Positions 7,785 through 15,453 of a stretch of DNA of 64,000 nucleotides are shown here, piece after piece. The translations under genes were made by a program, and so were the position numbers. Positions within the stretch are counted from its first letter, which is position 1; each line of letters begins with the position of its first letter. Below the pieces are notes generated by a model that saw only the letters and a program-made list of their open reading frames with translations, did no database searches and was not told the DNA's origin. Location of the stretch: positions 62,001 through 126,000 of the forward strand of contig NZ_JABBGI010000013.1 of assembly GCF_012927325.1 (NCBI RefSeq). Reading direction: 5' to 3'. This stretch comes from Chryseobacterium antibioticum. GTDB taxonomy: Bacteria > Bacteroidota > Bacteroidia > Flavobacteriales > Weeksellaceae.

Positions 7785-9353
7785 TTATTTTACACCCTGT
7801 GTTACCATTCTATTTGAAATAACAGGATAAATACAGCCTGAAGTTTTTAGATTAACCGTAATAGTAGCTGGAACAGATCGATAAGCGGTATCCCCGTAAG
7901 GTTCAATGATTTTCCCGTTTGAATCTTTTACTGTTCTTCCTTTTATCGTATACGTCATTGTTGCGGTTCCTGTAAATCCACTTGAAGGAGTGAAGGTAAC
8001 AATACCTGTAGATTTATTGTAAGACCATGTTCCTTGCGGAGTTACTTTTTTACGGTACAGAGTAAGGTCCGTATCATTGGTTTTTGTAAAACTGAAGGTT
8101 GAATAGTCGATATTCGCATTGCTTGCAGTAGGTGGAGTAGTAATGCTGATGGCACCTTTATAAGCAATATCATTATTAAAAACAGGAATAACAACTGGCT
8201 GAAATTTACAGGTAGAAGCCACATCATCATTAGCAACGGCCGCATAAGGGAGAGTAAGTTTCACATTTCGGATGATATGCTGCTGAAAAGCCCCTCCCGT
8301 AGCTGCTGCAAAACCAAGCTTAAGTACAGCCGGAACCGTTGCGTCTAAGGTTTGAGCAGTAGCAGTTCCTTCCGTATCTGAAGTATTAAAATCAGTTATC
8401 TGCGGATTCGCGTTTTCAGTGTAGGGTACTGACGTTTTATAATGATAATAGTTGATAATATTGGTAGGTGTTCCGTTTTGAGTGGTCTGGATATCCACTT
8501 TTACATCAAACCCATCCGTTGTAGTAGGGGTTGTGAAGTGCGGAATCAGGTCAAGGTATACCTTTCTGAATTCTCCGGCATTATTTCTAAGATCAAATAC
8601 GGAAGAAAGGCTGTTGGAAGTTGCCAGATAGCTTCTGTCCGCCTGCAGGATTCTGCCCACAGTTCCTGAATTGCTTAAAGTAGATCGGGTAACCAAAACC
8701 GGATATCCCGTATATCCTAATCCTAGACCATTGGCATTAATTGCAGCCCCTCTTGCTCCTCTTAAAGTGACATGGCTTGCCGTCTGGCTCCAGGTAACTC
8801 CGGCAATACCATTGATTCTGGATTCACCCTGAAAACGCTTCGATTTGAAATTTCCGAACTCATCCAGAGCAATACCCAGGTAAGCACCTGATAGACCAGC
8901 TTTTCTTTGACTTGCGTAGGTATTCTGTGTTCTGTTGTATGAATATCCGATACCGGCACCTGGTGCTCCGATCGTAGGACTTGCTACCGAACCATCATAA
9001 AGGAAAAATGATAAACCATCCCCATAATCGCTACCTAGCGGTGTTCCGTTTTTCATATCATATTCAAATTCAACATGAAGCCCGTTTACCGAAGTAAAAG
9101 TTCTTCCGTTGATAAACAATCCTCCAAACTGTCCTGAAGCTGCGGGAGTAAGTTGTACTCCTGTAGAAGTATGCGATGCATTTCCCTGTATGGTAAGTTC
9201 TGATGCTGAAGAAGCATTCATTAATGAACTTGAATAGGAATAAAACCCGTAAATACTTGCTACTTCAGTACTGTCTGTCTGTGCATACAAGAAACTAGTA
9301 AGCAGTGAGAAAACCAGGCTCATCAGAGATAGCCCTTTAAAATTCTTTTTCAT
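7785..9353 (-). CDS. Secreted L-type-lectin-like protein
   Basis: A 522-residue protein with an N-terminal signal peptide (about 1-25, ending SFLYAQ). Residues of about 60-330 look like a concanavalin A/legume-lectin-like fold: a GDGLSFFLYDG strand, GAGIGYSY, and GLSGAYLGIALDEFGNF, which in this fold holds the metal/carbohydrate-binding Asp. The C-terminal part (about 370-500) contains VFNNDIA and GFTGTATMTYTI, typical of an Ig/cadherin-like module. There is no T9SS domain at the end, so it may be periplasmic or outer-membrane associated. It starts 6 bases after the stop of the 190-aa secreted protein and must be co-transcribed with it. Confidence 0.72.
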   Translation of the reverse strand: MKKNFKGLSLMSLVFSLLTSFLYAQTDSTEVASIYGFYSYSSSLMNASSASELTIQGNASHTSTGVQLTPAASGQFGGLFINGRTFTSVNGLHVEFEYDMKNGTPLGSDYGDGLSFFLYDGSVASPTIGAPGAGIGYSYNRTQNTYASQRKAGLSGAYLGIALDEFGNFKSKRFQGESRINGIAGVTWSQTASHVTLRGARGAAINANGLGLGYTGYPVLVTRSTLSNSGTVGRILQADRSYLATSNSLSSVFDLRNNAGEFRKVYLDLIPHFTTPTTTDGFDVKVDIQTTQNGTPTNIINYYHYKTSVPYTENANPQITDFNTSDTEGTATAQTLDATVPAVLKLGFAAATGGAFQQHIIRNVKLTLPYAAVANDDVASTCKFQPVVIPVFNNDIAYKGAISITTPPTASNANIDYSTFSFTKTNDTDLTLYRKKVTPQGTWSYNKSTGIVTFTPSSGFTGTATMTYTIKGRTVKDSNGKIIEPYGDTAYRSVPATITVNLKTSGCIYPVISNRMVTQGVK

Positions 9354-9359
9354 GGCTGC

Positions 9360-9932
9360 TTATTTTACGACAAATACGATGTTGATAAAAGATGCTGAAG
9401 TAGCATTTGATAAAACATCATAATTTAATACGCCCGTGTTGCTGATGCTGTTTATTTTGAAAACAGTGGCATCATAGCCCGTTACATAATAGTGCAGATC
9501 TGTTGCATTGGGAAAAAACGGAATCGAGGCCGGAGCCGATGCACTTCTTGCATTTGCCGGAACATTCGAAAACTGATTTTTATACAAAGTGTACAGGTCT
9601 TTTGTCTGTCCTGCAGCAATCGTTGTCGTGTCAAAAACCACACTTGGCATGTAGAAGAATTTAGCTACATACGGAGAAAGGCAAACCCAGTCCGGAGTTG
9701 CCGGAGTACCTACGTTTTGGCTGATACATTTTTTGTTGGTATCAAAAATAACGAGTCCTGTAGCGGGGTTGGTGACTAATGAAAGATTGCTGACTCTTGG
9801 AAGAAGAATTCCTTTAGAAGTGCTGGTAATGTCTAGTATAGAGCTTTGATCAGGTGAGGAAGTGTTAATACCCACCTGCGCAGTAATGACGCTAAAAGCC
9901 ATTACCAAAATTAAAGTGATAATTTTATACAT
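9360..9932 (-). CDS. Secreted VGINT-motif protein
   Basis: The protein has 190 residues from the ATG at 9932 (MYKIITLILVMAFSVITAQ is a clean signal peptide); the longer frame to 9983 would spoil it. After cleavage comes QVGINTSSPDQSSILDI, a motif shared by many Bacteroidota surface proteins and by the gene at 59759 in this window. GILLPRVS and VIFDTNKKC follow. No enzyme motif is seen. It is the first gene of a two-gene unit with the lectin-like protein and may be its surface partner. Function unknown. Confidence 0.72.
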   Translation of the reverse strand: MYKIITLILVMAFSVITAQVGINTSSPDQSSILDITSTSKGILLPRVSNLSLVTNPATGLVIFDTNKKCISQNVGTPATPDWVCLSPYVAKFFYMPSVVFDTTTIAAGQTKDLYTLYKNQFSNVPANARSASAPASIPFFPNATDLHYYVTGYDATVFKINSISNTGVLNYDVLSNATSASFINIVFVVK

Positions 9933-9983
9933 TTTCGAAATAATTTTTTTGTGTGTTTGTACTATTAACAAATTTCTTGCCAA

Positions 9984-10582
9984 TAGAAAAATAATTGTTT
10001 AATATAAATGTTTTGTGTGTTTTTGTGTTTTAAATGATATTTGTTTATTATTAATTTTAATTAAAAGAAACAAATTGACTTTAAATTCATCATTTGGTGA
10101 TTTGTATTTAACTATCTTGTGCATTTTTTATGTATATTCATGCATTTAGGTTTTCTTTGATTTTGTTTTATGTTTTTGCTAATTGTTGATTTTTTAATGA
10201 AATTCCAAAATGCAGTATTTTAATCAATTTATTGTTTTTTGTTGTGAATGTTTAATTTTTAAATAGATTAATGTTGGTTAAAAAATTATGTAGTTTGCCA
10301 ATCTTAATTAAAATTTTAAACCTTGTGTTTTTGCTAATTTAATATCGATAATCGTTTTATTGTTAATTGATATTTTTGCTAAAAGCTATTTTGATTAGTA
10401 AATTTTAAACAAATGTATATAAAATTGCTTGATAATAATAAATAAAGATCTGTCGTACAGGTACTTGATTCACTGCTTAGGGAGTGGGCAGCCGATATTT
10501 TCAGTATCAATGATGATTAACGGGAAAATAGATTTTTCAGACTCAAATGTTAAAATTGTGTTAAAGTTTAAATGTAACAAAA
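9984..10582. other. AT-rich non-coding region
   Basis: About 600 bases of very AT-rich DNA, probably the upstream region of the secreted-protein unit. It contains TTTTTGCTAA three times on the plus strand (10173, 10328, 10373). A frame at 10429-10629 begins at TTG and runs into the nrdA terminator; I regard it as non-coding. No RNA gene recognised. Confidence 0.5.
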
Positions 10583-10606
10583 AAAGCACGCCAAAAAGCG
10601 TGCTTT
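10583..10606 (-). terminator. nrdA terminator
   Basis: AAAGCACGC and GCGTGCTTT form a perfect 9-base stem around a 6-base loop. Read on the minus strand it is followed by TTTTTGTT, and it lies 30 bases after the nrdA stop. Confidence 0.85.
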
Positions 10607-10635
10607 ACTATGTTGATGTTTATTATTGACGGATA

Positions 10636-12294
10636 TTATGCCTCACAAGCAGAACAGCTAACAAAATTAACCATCATTTCTTTAGAGACAGAAGAACTTC
10701 TTTGGTAATAAAGTGTTTTTACACCTTTTTTCCAAGCCTCAATATAAAGGTAGTTAACATCTTTTACAGGCATTGTGGAAGGAATCTGTAGGTTCAGAGA
10801 CTGGGCCTGGTCAATGTATTGCTGTCTTTGAGCAGCCTGAGAGATAATTTCCATGGGAGAAATCTCTTTAAATGTTTTAAATACTGCTTTCTCTTCGTCA
10901 GTAAGCTCTTTTAAATGCTGTACGGAACCGTGGTTTAGCATGATTGTTCTCCAGGTTTCCTCATTGTCAAGGCCTTTTTCTTCTAATAATTTCGCTAAGT
11001 ATTTGTTCTTACGCATGAAGTTTCCTTTAGCAAGACCAGCTTTATAATAATTGGAAGCAAATGGCTCAATTCCAGGAGAAGTCTGTCCTAAGATCGCAGA
11101 ACTTGAAGTAGTAGGAGCGATAGCCATTGTGGTGGTGTTTCTCAATCCATAACCTTTCAATAATTCCGGTTCACCATAAATATTGGCTAATTCTCTTGAA
11201 GCAGTTTCTGCCTGCTCTTTGATATGTCTGAAAGCTTTTGCATTGAACTGTGTCGCTTCAAAACTTTCAAACGGAATCATATTTTTCTGTAGATAAGAAT
11301 GGTATCCTAAAACTCCCAATCCAAGCGCTCTGTGACGCAATGCGAAGTTTCTAGCCCCCTGCAGGTAATAGTTTCCTTCTGTTTTTTCGATAAATTCAGT
11401 TAAAACAGCATCCAGGAAGTAAACCGCTAATTTTACAGCATCCGTATCTTTCCACTCGTCATACAGTTCCAAATTCATTGAAGACAGACAGCAGATGAAA
11501 GATTCTTCTCTCGTAGAAGGAAGCATGATTTCAGAGCAAAGGTTACTTGCATTCACAGTCATTCCTAAATCCTTATAAACCTGCGGCTTATTTCTGTTAA
11601 CGTTATCGGTAAAGAAAATATAAGGAAGACCTTTCTGCTGACGGCTTTCCAGAACTCTTGCCCAGATTTTACGTTTGTCCATATCACCGTCAATCATATC
11701 CTGCATCCAGTAATCAGGAACGCAGATCCCTGTAAATAAGTTCTGAATAGGACTTCCGATGTCTTTGATCGATAAGAATTCTTCAATATCACCGTGGTCA
11801 ACATCCAGATAAGCAGCAAAAGCCCCTCTTCTTACGCCTCCCTGAGAAACCACATCCATTGCCGTATCGAATAATTTCATGAACGAAACCGCTCCTGAAG
11901 ATTTTCCGTTATCTGTAACAGCAGTACCTCTGTTTCTAAGTTCTCCAAAATATCCTGAAGTTCCACCTCCGATCTTTGTTTGCATGATTACTTCACCCAT
12001 TTTATGGGTAATACCCTCAATGCTGTCCGGGATGTGAACGTTGAAACAAGAGATAGGAAGACCTCTCTGTGTTCCCATGTTCGCCCAAACCGGAGAAGAG
12101 AAACTGATCCACCCTTTCACGATCATTTCTTTGAAAGCGGCTTGTAGTTCCGGCTTATATAATTTTTTTGCGGCAGCAGTGGTGATTCTATCGATGGCTC
12201 CGTCTACCGTTTCCCCTTTTAACAGATACCCTCTGTTTAGCATCTGCTCAGACTCTTCATTGAGCCACCATATATTTGATTTTTGTTCTTCCAT
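10636..12294 (-). CDS. nrdA: Ribonucleoside-diphosphate reductase, alpha subunit
   Basis: A 552-residue class I RNR large subunit that reduces ribonucleotides to deoxyribonucleotides for DNA synthesis. Visible catalytic features are PISCFN (active-site Cys), NLCSEIMLP (Asn, radical Cys and Glu), FICCLSSMNL (second redox Cys), TTSSSAILGQTSPGIEP and TLYYQRS (the double Tyr of the radical path). The tail SCSACEA carries the redox CxxC. It is about 200 residues shorter than Escherichia coli NrdA because it begins just before the barrel: the N-terminal ATP-cone and helical domain are absent. It is the last gene of a unit with the 95-aa protein and nrdB and ends at a strong terminator. Confidence 0.93.
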   Translation of the reverse strand: MEEQKSNIWWLNEESEQMLNRGYLLKGETVDGAIDRITTAAAKKLYKPELQAAFKEMIVKGWISFSSPVWANMGTQRGLPISCFNVHIPDSIEGITHKMGEVIMQTKIGGGTSGYFGELRNRGTAVTDNGKSSGAVSFMKLFDTAMDVVSQGGVRRGAFAAYLDVDHGDIEEFLSIKDIGSPIQNLFTGICVPDYWMQDMIDGDMDKRKIWARVLESRQQKGLPYIFFTDNVNRNKPQVYKDLGMTVNASNLCSEIMLPSTREESFICCLSSMNLELYDEWKDTDAVKLAVYFLDAVLTEFIEKTEGNYYLQGARNFALRHRALGLGVLGYHSYLQKNMIPFESFEATQFNAKAFRHIKEQAETASRELANIYGEPELLKGYGLRNTTTMAIAPTTSSSAILGQTSPGIEPFASNYYKAGLAKGNFMRKNKYLAKLLEEKGLDNEETWRTIMLNHGSVQHLKELTDEEKAVFKTFKEISPMEIISQAAQRQQYIDQAQSLNLQIPSTMPVKDVNYLYIEAWKKGVKTLYYQRSSSVSKEMMVNFVSCSACEA

Positions 12295-12352
12295 AGATGT
12301 TATATTTTCGAATTCCGGAGCAGTGTTTATACTCCGGAATTTTGTTGCTTTT

Positions 12353-12640
12353 TTATATTGATTGTAAAATTTCCACTTTTTGCGTACCGTTCAGGCCGCT
12401 TTCATCTCTTAATCGTTGAAACTCCTTAAAAGAAGGTACATTTAAAACCTCATGCTGAACCTCTTCATTGATATAGTTTGAATAATGTACAAAAGTAACA
12501 CCGTCTTCTTTTACATATACCTTATACTCAAATGTCTCCTGATCCAGATTTTTAAAATCATCCAGAAACTTTTGAATATGGGTTTTGTTTTCTGAAATGT
12601 ATTCAGGTTGTACGGTATAGGTTACAATTACATTGATCAT
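12353..12640 (-). CDS. Small protein between nrdB and nrdA (ABM-like fold possible)
   Basis: A 95-residue soluble protein with alternating strand/helix pattern: MINVIVTYTVQPEY, helix ISENKTHIQKFLDDF, strand EYKVYVKED, VTFVHYSN, then a helix and FQRLRDESG. The pattern resembles dimeric alpha/beta-barrel (antibiotic biosynthesis monooxygenase-like) proteins, but I do not recognise a catalytic site. It lies between the two RNR subunit genes, 58 bases before nrdA, and is probably co-transcribed with them. A role linked to RNR is inference from position only. Confidence 0.68.
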   Translation of the reverse strand: MINVIVTYTVQPEYISENKTHIQKFLDDFKNLDQETFEYKVYVKEDGVTFVHYSNYINEEVQHEVLNVPSFKEFQRLRDESGLNGTQKVEILQSI

Positions 12641-12664
12641 TTTTTTGTGCTTGAGAATTGTTTT

Positions 12665-12726
12665 GTTATTCTGAGGGGCGAAGGTGTTTTTATTAAGATT
12701 AAATGCTTCGACTGGCTCAGTATAAC
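12665..12726. repeat. REP-like imperfect palindrome
   Basis: GTTATTCTGAG..GCGAAG at 12665-12682 is an imperfect inverted copy of CTTCG..CTCAGTATAAC at 12706-12726. The words resemble the extragenic palindromes with CTGAG and CTTCGAC arms common in Bacteroidota genomes. It lies between nrdB and the 95-aa gene, beside another GC-rich word (GCTCGCTTCGCTCGC at about 12753-12767). Confidence 0.5.
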
Positions 12727-12772
12727 ATTGCTAATACTATATGTTTTGACGCTCGCTTCGCTCGCACTCTAC

Positions 12773-13747
12773 TTAAAACAAATCGTTCGCCGTAATACTC
12801 TTGTCGTGTTTTGTATAATCCACCGGTCTTTTAGCAAAGAAATCATCCATAGAGTTCGCGAAAACTTCTTCTTCAAACCATTTCATTGGACGGTATTGTT
12901 CAGGAGAAACGTTGTAACGGGTTTCCATATCGATTTTCTTTAAACTGTCGTCTACACGGTATTTCATGAAGTTCAGAAGGTCTTCTTTTGAGAAAAAGCT
13001 TAATTCTCCTAATTCAAAGATCCAGTCTAAAATTTCGCTTTCCAGTTCAATAGACTGATCTACCAATGTGTAGATGTCCTCGATATCTGAATCTGTTAAT
13101 AGATCCGGTTGCTCCTCACGGATTTTGTTGATCAGGTAGATTCCTGCATTAGCGTGGATTTGCTCATCGATAGAGGTCCATGCGATAATGTTGGAAACAT
13201 TCTTCATATATCCTTTGAATCTTGTGAAAGAAAGGATGATCGCAAATTGTGAGAAAAGGGATACGTTTTCGATCAGAATACTGAATAATAAAAGAGAAGA
13301 TACGTATTCTTTCGGTGTTGTGGAATTGGCGTGTTTCAGAACGTTGGAAAGGAAGTCAATTCTCTTTTTTACGGCAGGAATTTCTATAACATTCGTAAAT
13401 TCTTCATTATAACCTAACACTTCTACCAATCGGGAATATGCTTCTGAATGACGGAATTCACATTCTGCAAAAGTCGCTCCAAGGCCATTAAGTTCAGGTT
13501 TTGGTAAGTGATTGTATAGGTTTCCCCAGAATGTCTTTACAGACACCTCGATCTGTGCAATGGCTAAAAGCGCATTTTTCACAGCGTGTTTTTCGTTCGG
13601 CTCTAACTGCGAATGAAAATCCTGAACATCTGCAGTAAAATCCACTTCCGAATGCACCCAGAACGATTTGTTGATCGCCTCTACAAACTGAAGAACCTCA
13701 GGGTATTCAAATGGCTTGTAACTTACTCTCTTATCGAAAATTCCCAT
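12773..13747 (-). CDS. nrdB: Ribonucleoside-diphosphate reductase, beta subunit
   Basis: A 324-residue class I RNR radical-generating subunit. The ferritin-like metal site is visible: a first Glu in AIAQIEVSVKTFW (where E. coli has Asp84), then ECEFRHSEAY, in which Glu and His are ligands and the Tyr four residues after His matches the radical Tyr122. TSIDEQIHANAG supplies the later Glu and His ligands. The protein begins directly with the core fold, so it carries no N-terminal ATP-cone. It is the first gene of the RNR unit. Upstream lie three DnaA-box-like sequences (13784-13964). Confidence 0.92.
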   Translation of the reverse strand: MGIFDKRVSYKPFEYPEVLQFVEAINKSFWVHSEVDFTADVQDFHSQLEPNEKHAVKNALLAIAQIEVSVKTFWGNLYNHLPKPELNGLGATFAECEFRHSEAYSRLVEVLGYNEEFTNVIEIPAVKKRIDFLSNVLKHANSTTPKEYVSSLLLFSILIENVSLFSQFAIILSFTRFKGYMKNVSNIIAWTSIDEQIHANAGIYLINKIREEQPDLLTDSDIEDIYTLVDQSIELESEILDWIFELGELSFFSKEDLLNFMKYRVDDSLKKIDMETRYNVSPEQYRPMKWFEEEVFANSMDDFFAKRPVDYTKHDKSITANDLF

Positions 13748-14173
13748 ATTAAAATAGCTTTAAAATTAAATAATCAGCATCACTGTGGATAACTTGGAAG
13801 TAATGCTTAACTTCTTGTATGTTTGGTATTTACATTTGAAACATATCCACATTGATCAATGTCGGTTTCTTGTAAAGAACTAATGACAAAGTTCGAAAAA
13901 AAGAACTGATTTTGAAAGGGGTAAATACTAATTGGCTGAGTTTTAACTGTAAAAGTTTTCCACATTTACATGAAACCAGCACGGGTAATGGCTTACAGGG
14001 GGTTCGGGGTAAAAAATAAATGGAAAATAAGACTTACAGTTAAACAAAAGTTTGTAATGTGCTTTGAATAAAGGTGAAATCAGTTAAACAATAAAATATT
14101 CGAATATATTATGGTTCTTGTAACAAATTGAAAATATCATCTACTTATAGGGGTATAAAACAAGCATCACTTA
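13748..14173. other. Divergent intergenic region between nrdB and the ABC transporter
   Basis: 426 non-coding bases between divergent genes. It must hold the nrdB promoter (minus) and the ABC-operon promoter (plus). Three DnaA-box-like sites and the near-palindrome ACATTGATCAATGT at 13849-13862 are the only ordered features seen. Confidence 0.6.
13784..13964. promoter_or_regulatory. Cluster of three DnaA-box-like sites upstream of nrdB
   Basis: TGTGGATAA at 13784-13792 is the exact reverse complement of the consensus DnaA box TTATCCACA. ATATCCACA at 13843-13851 differs from it at one base, and TTTTCCACA at 13956-13964 also at one base. In E. coli, DnaA boxes upstream of nrdAB tie expression to replication. 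Use here is inferred. Confidence 0.45.
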
Positions 14174-14863
14174 ATGTTAGTAATTCAGGATTTACATAAG
14201 TCATACGATACGGGGAAAAGCAAGCTGCACGTTCTTAAGGGAATTAATCTTAATATTTCTGAGGGCGAGTTTGTTTCTATTATGGGGAGTTCCGGGTCCG
14301 GAAAGTCTACGCTTCTTAATATCATCGGTATTCTGGATGAAAAAGATTCGGGGATTTACGAGCTGGATAACGTTCCTATTGAACATTTGTCTGAGGTGAA
14401 AGCTGCAGAATACAGAAGTAAATTCTTAGGCTTTATATTTCAGTCTTTCAATCTGATCAGTTATAAAACGGCTCTGGAAAATGTGGCGCTTCCTTTATAC
14501 TATCAGAACGTTCCCAGAAAAGAGCGTAACAAGAAAGCGATGGAATATCTGGAGAAAGTAGGTCTTGCTCAATGGGCAGATCACTTACCCAACGAACTTT
14601 CCGGTGGACAAAAACAGAGGGTAGCGATCGCTAGAGCACTAATCACAGACCCCAAAGTAGTTCTTGCAGATGAGCCAACCGGAGCACTGGATTCAAAAAC
14701 AACGCATGATATTATGAAACTTCTTCAGGATATCAATAATGAAGGAAGAACCATCATAGTGGTTACCCACGAACCTGACGTAGCTGCACAGACCAAAAGA
14801 AACGTAATCCTGAAAGACGGCATCATTGAGAGTGATGAGTTTATTAAGCAGATCGTCCTATAA
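14174..14863 (+). CDS. ABC transporter ATP-binding protein (MacB/LolD type)
   Basis: A 229-residue ATPase. Walker A GSSGSGKST is at 38-46, the signature LSGGQ at 142-146, and Walker B VVLADEPTGALDS follows at about 162, with the D-loop and switch His (VVTHEP). Length and FGFIFQ/SFNLI features fit the MacB/LolD/FtsE class that works with MacB-type permeases rather than an importer. It powers the two permeases at 15454 and 16773 together with the adaptor at 18164. A 590-base gap holding an S23-family gene separates it from the first permease. Confidence 0.9.
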   Translation: MLVIQDLHKSYDTGKSKLHVLKGINLNISEGEFVSIMGSSGSGKSTLLNIIGILDEKDSGIYELDNVPIEHLSEVKAAEYRSKFLGFIFQSFNLISYKTALENVALPLYYQNVPRKERNKKAMEYLEKVGLAQWADHLPNELSGGQKQRVAIARALITDPKVVLADEPTGALDSKTTHDIMKLLQDINNEGRTIIVVTHEPDVAAQTKRNVILKDGIIESDEFIKQIVL

Positions 14864-14982
14864 GTGAATGATGAATGATGAATTTTGCTTCGCAAGTGAA
14901 TTTTTTAAAGTCAATTGTGAATGTTGAACCGTCAATTTTAATTGGATTAAGTACACACAAATGAAAATGAAAAAAAATAATC

Positions 14983-15345
14983 ATGTTTTTAAATCTGAAC
15001 CATTATAAACTCGATGTTTATCAGTCGGCCAGACAATTAAGACCTGAGTGTTATAAAATCTTATCTGAACTTCCGGATAGTGAAAGATTTAATATTACAG
15101 ATCAGATACGCAGAGCTTCAACTTCAGTTGTGTTAAATATAACGGAAGGATGTTCCAGAAGATCGGAAATTGAAAGGAAAAGATATTTTGAAATAGCGAG
15201 AGGCTCGGTTATAGAATTGGATTCCTGTTTTGATATAATCATAGACTGCGGTTATATTAAAAAAGAAGAATTGATAAAAATTGAAAATTTAATCAAAACA
15301 ACATTTATCTTATTAAGTGGGATGTTGAAAAAGGATAAAAAATAA
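14983..15345 (+). CDS. Four-helix-bundle protein (S23 / 23S rRNA IVP family)
   Basis: A 120-residue protein with family hallmarks: a first helix LDVYQSARQL, LPDSERFNITDQIRRASTSVVLNITEGC, RKRYFEIARGSVIELDSC, and a final helix. In some bacteria such genes sit inside 23S rRNA intervening sequences, and lone copies are common in Bacteroidota chromosomes; their role is unknown. Here it interrupts an ABC operon and is flanked on both sides by GTGAAT/GTCAAT-rich non-coding words (14864-14960 and 15346-15423). That suggests insertion of a cassette, though no integrase or target duplication is evident. Confidence 0.88.
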   Translation: MFLNLNHYKLDVYQSARQLRPECYKILSELPDSERFNITDQIRRASTSVVLNITEGCSRRSEIERKRYFEIARGSVIELDSCFDIIIDCGYIKKEELIKIENLIKTTFILLSGMLKKDKK

Positions 15346-15453
15346 TTGTGAATTGTCAATAGTGAATTAAAAATTAGAAATAATTTATTATCAGAACAAT
15401 TTTACCATTGACAACGCAGTTAATTGACTTTTTACAAAGTAAAAAATAAAACT

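Noticed and set aside
10429..10629. 66-aa plus-strand ORF
   Set aside because: It starts at TTG, has no family pattern, and its end lies in the nrdA terminator hairpin.
13784..13964. Possible replication origin from the DnaA-like boxes
   Set aside because: Only three boxes, no nearby dnaA, dnaN or gidA gene and no clear AT-rich unwinding repeats next to them; a role in nrdB control fits better.
14983..15345. Intervening sequence of a 23S rRNA
   Set aside because: No rRNA sequence lies on either side; the gene sits between ABC transporter genes.
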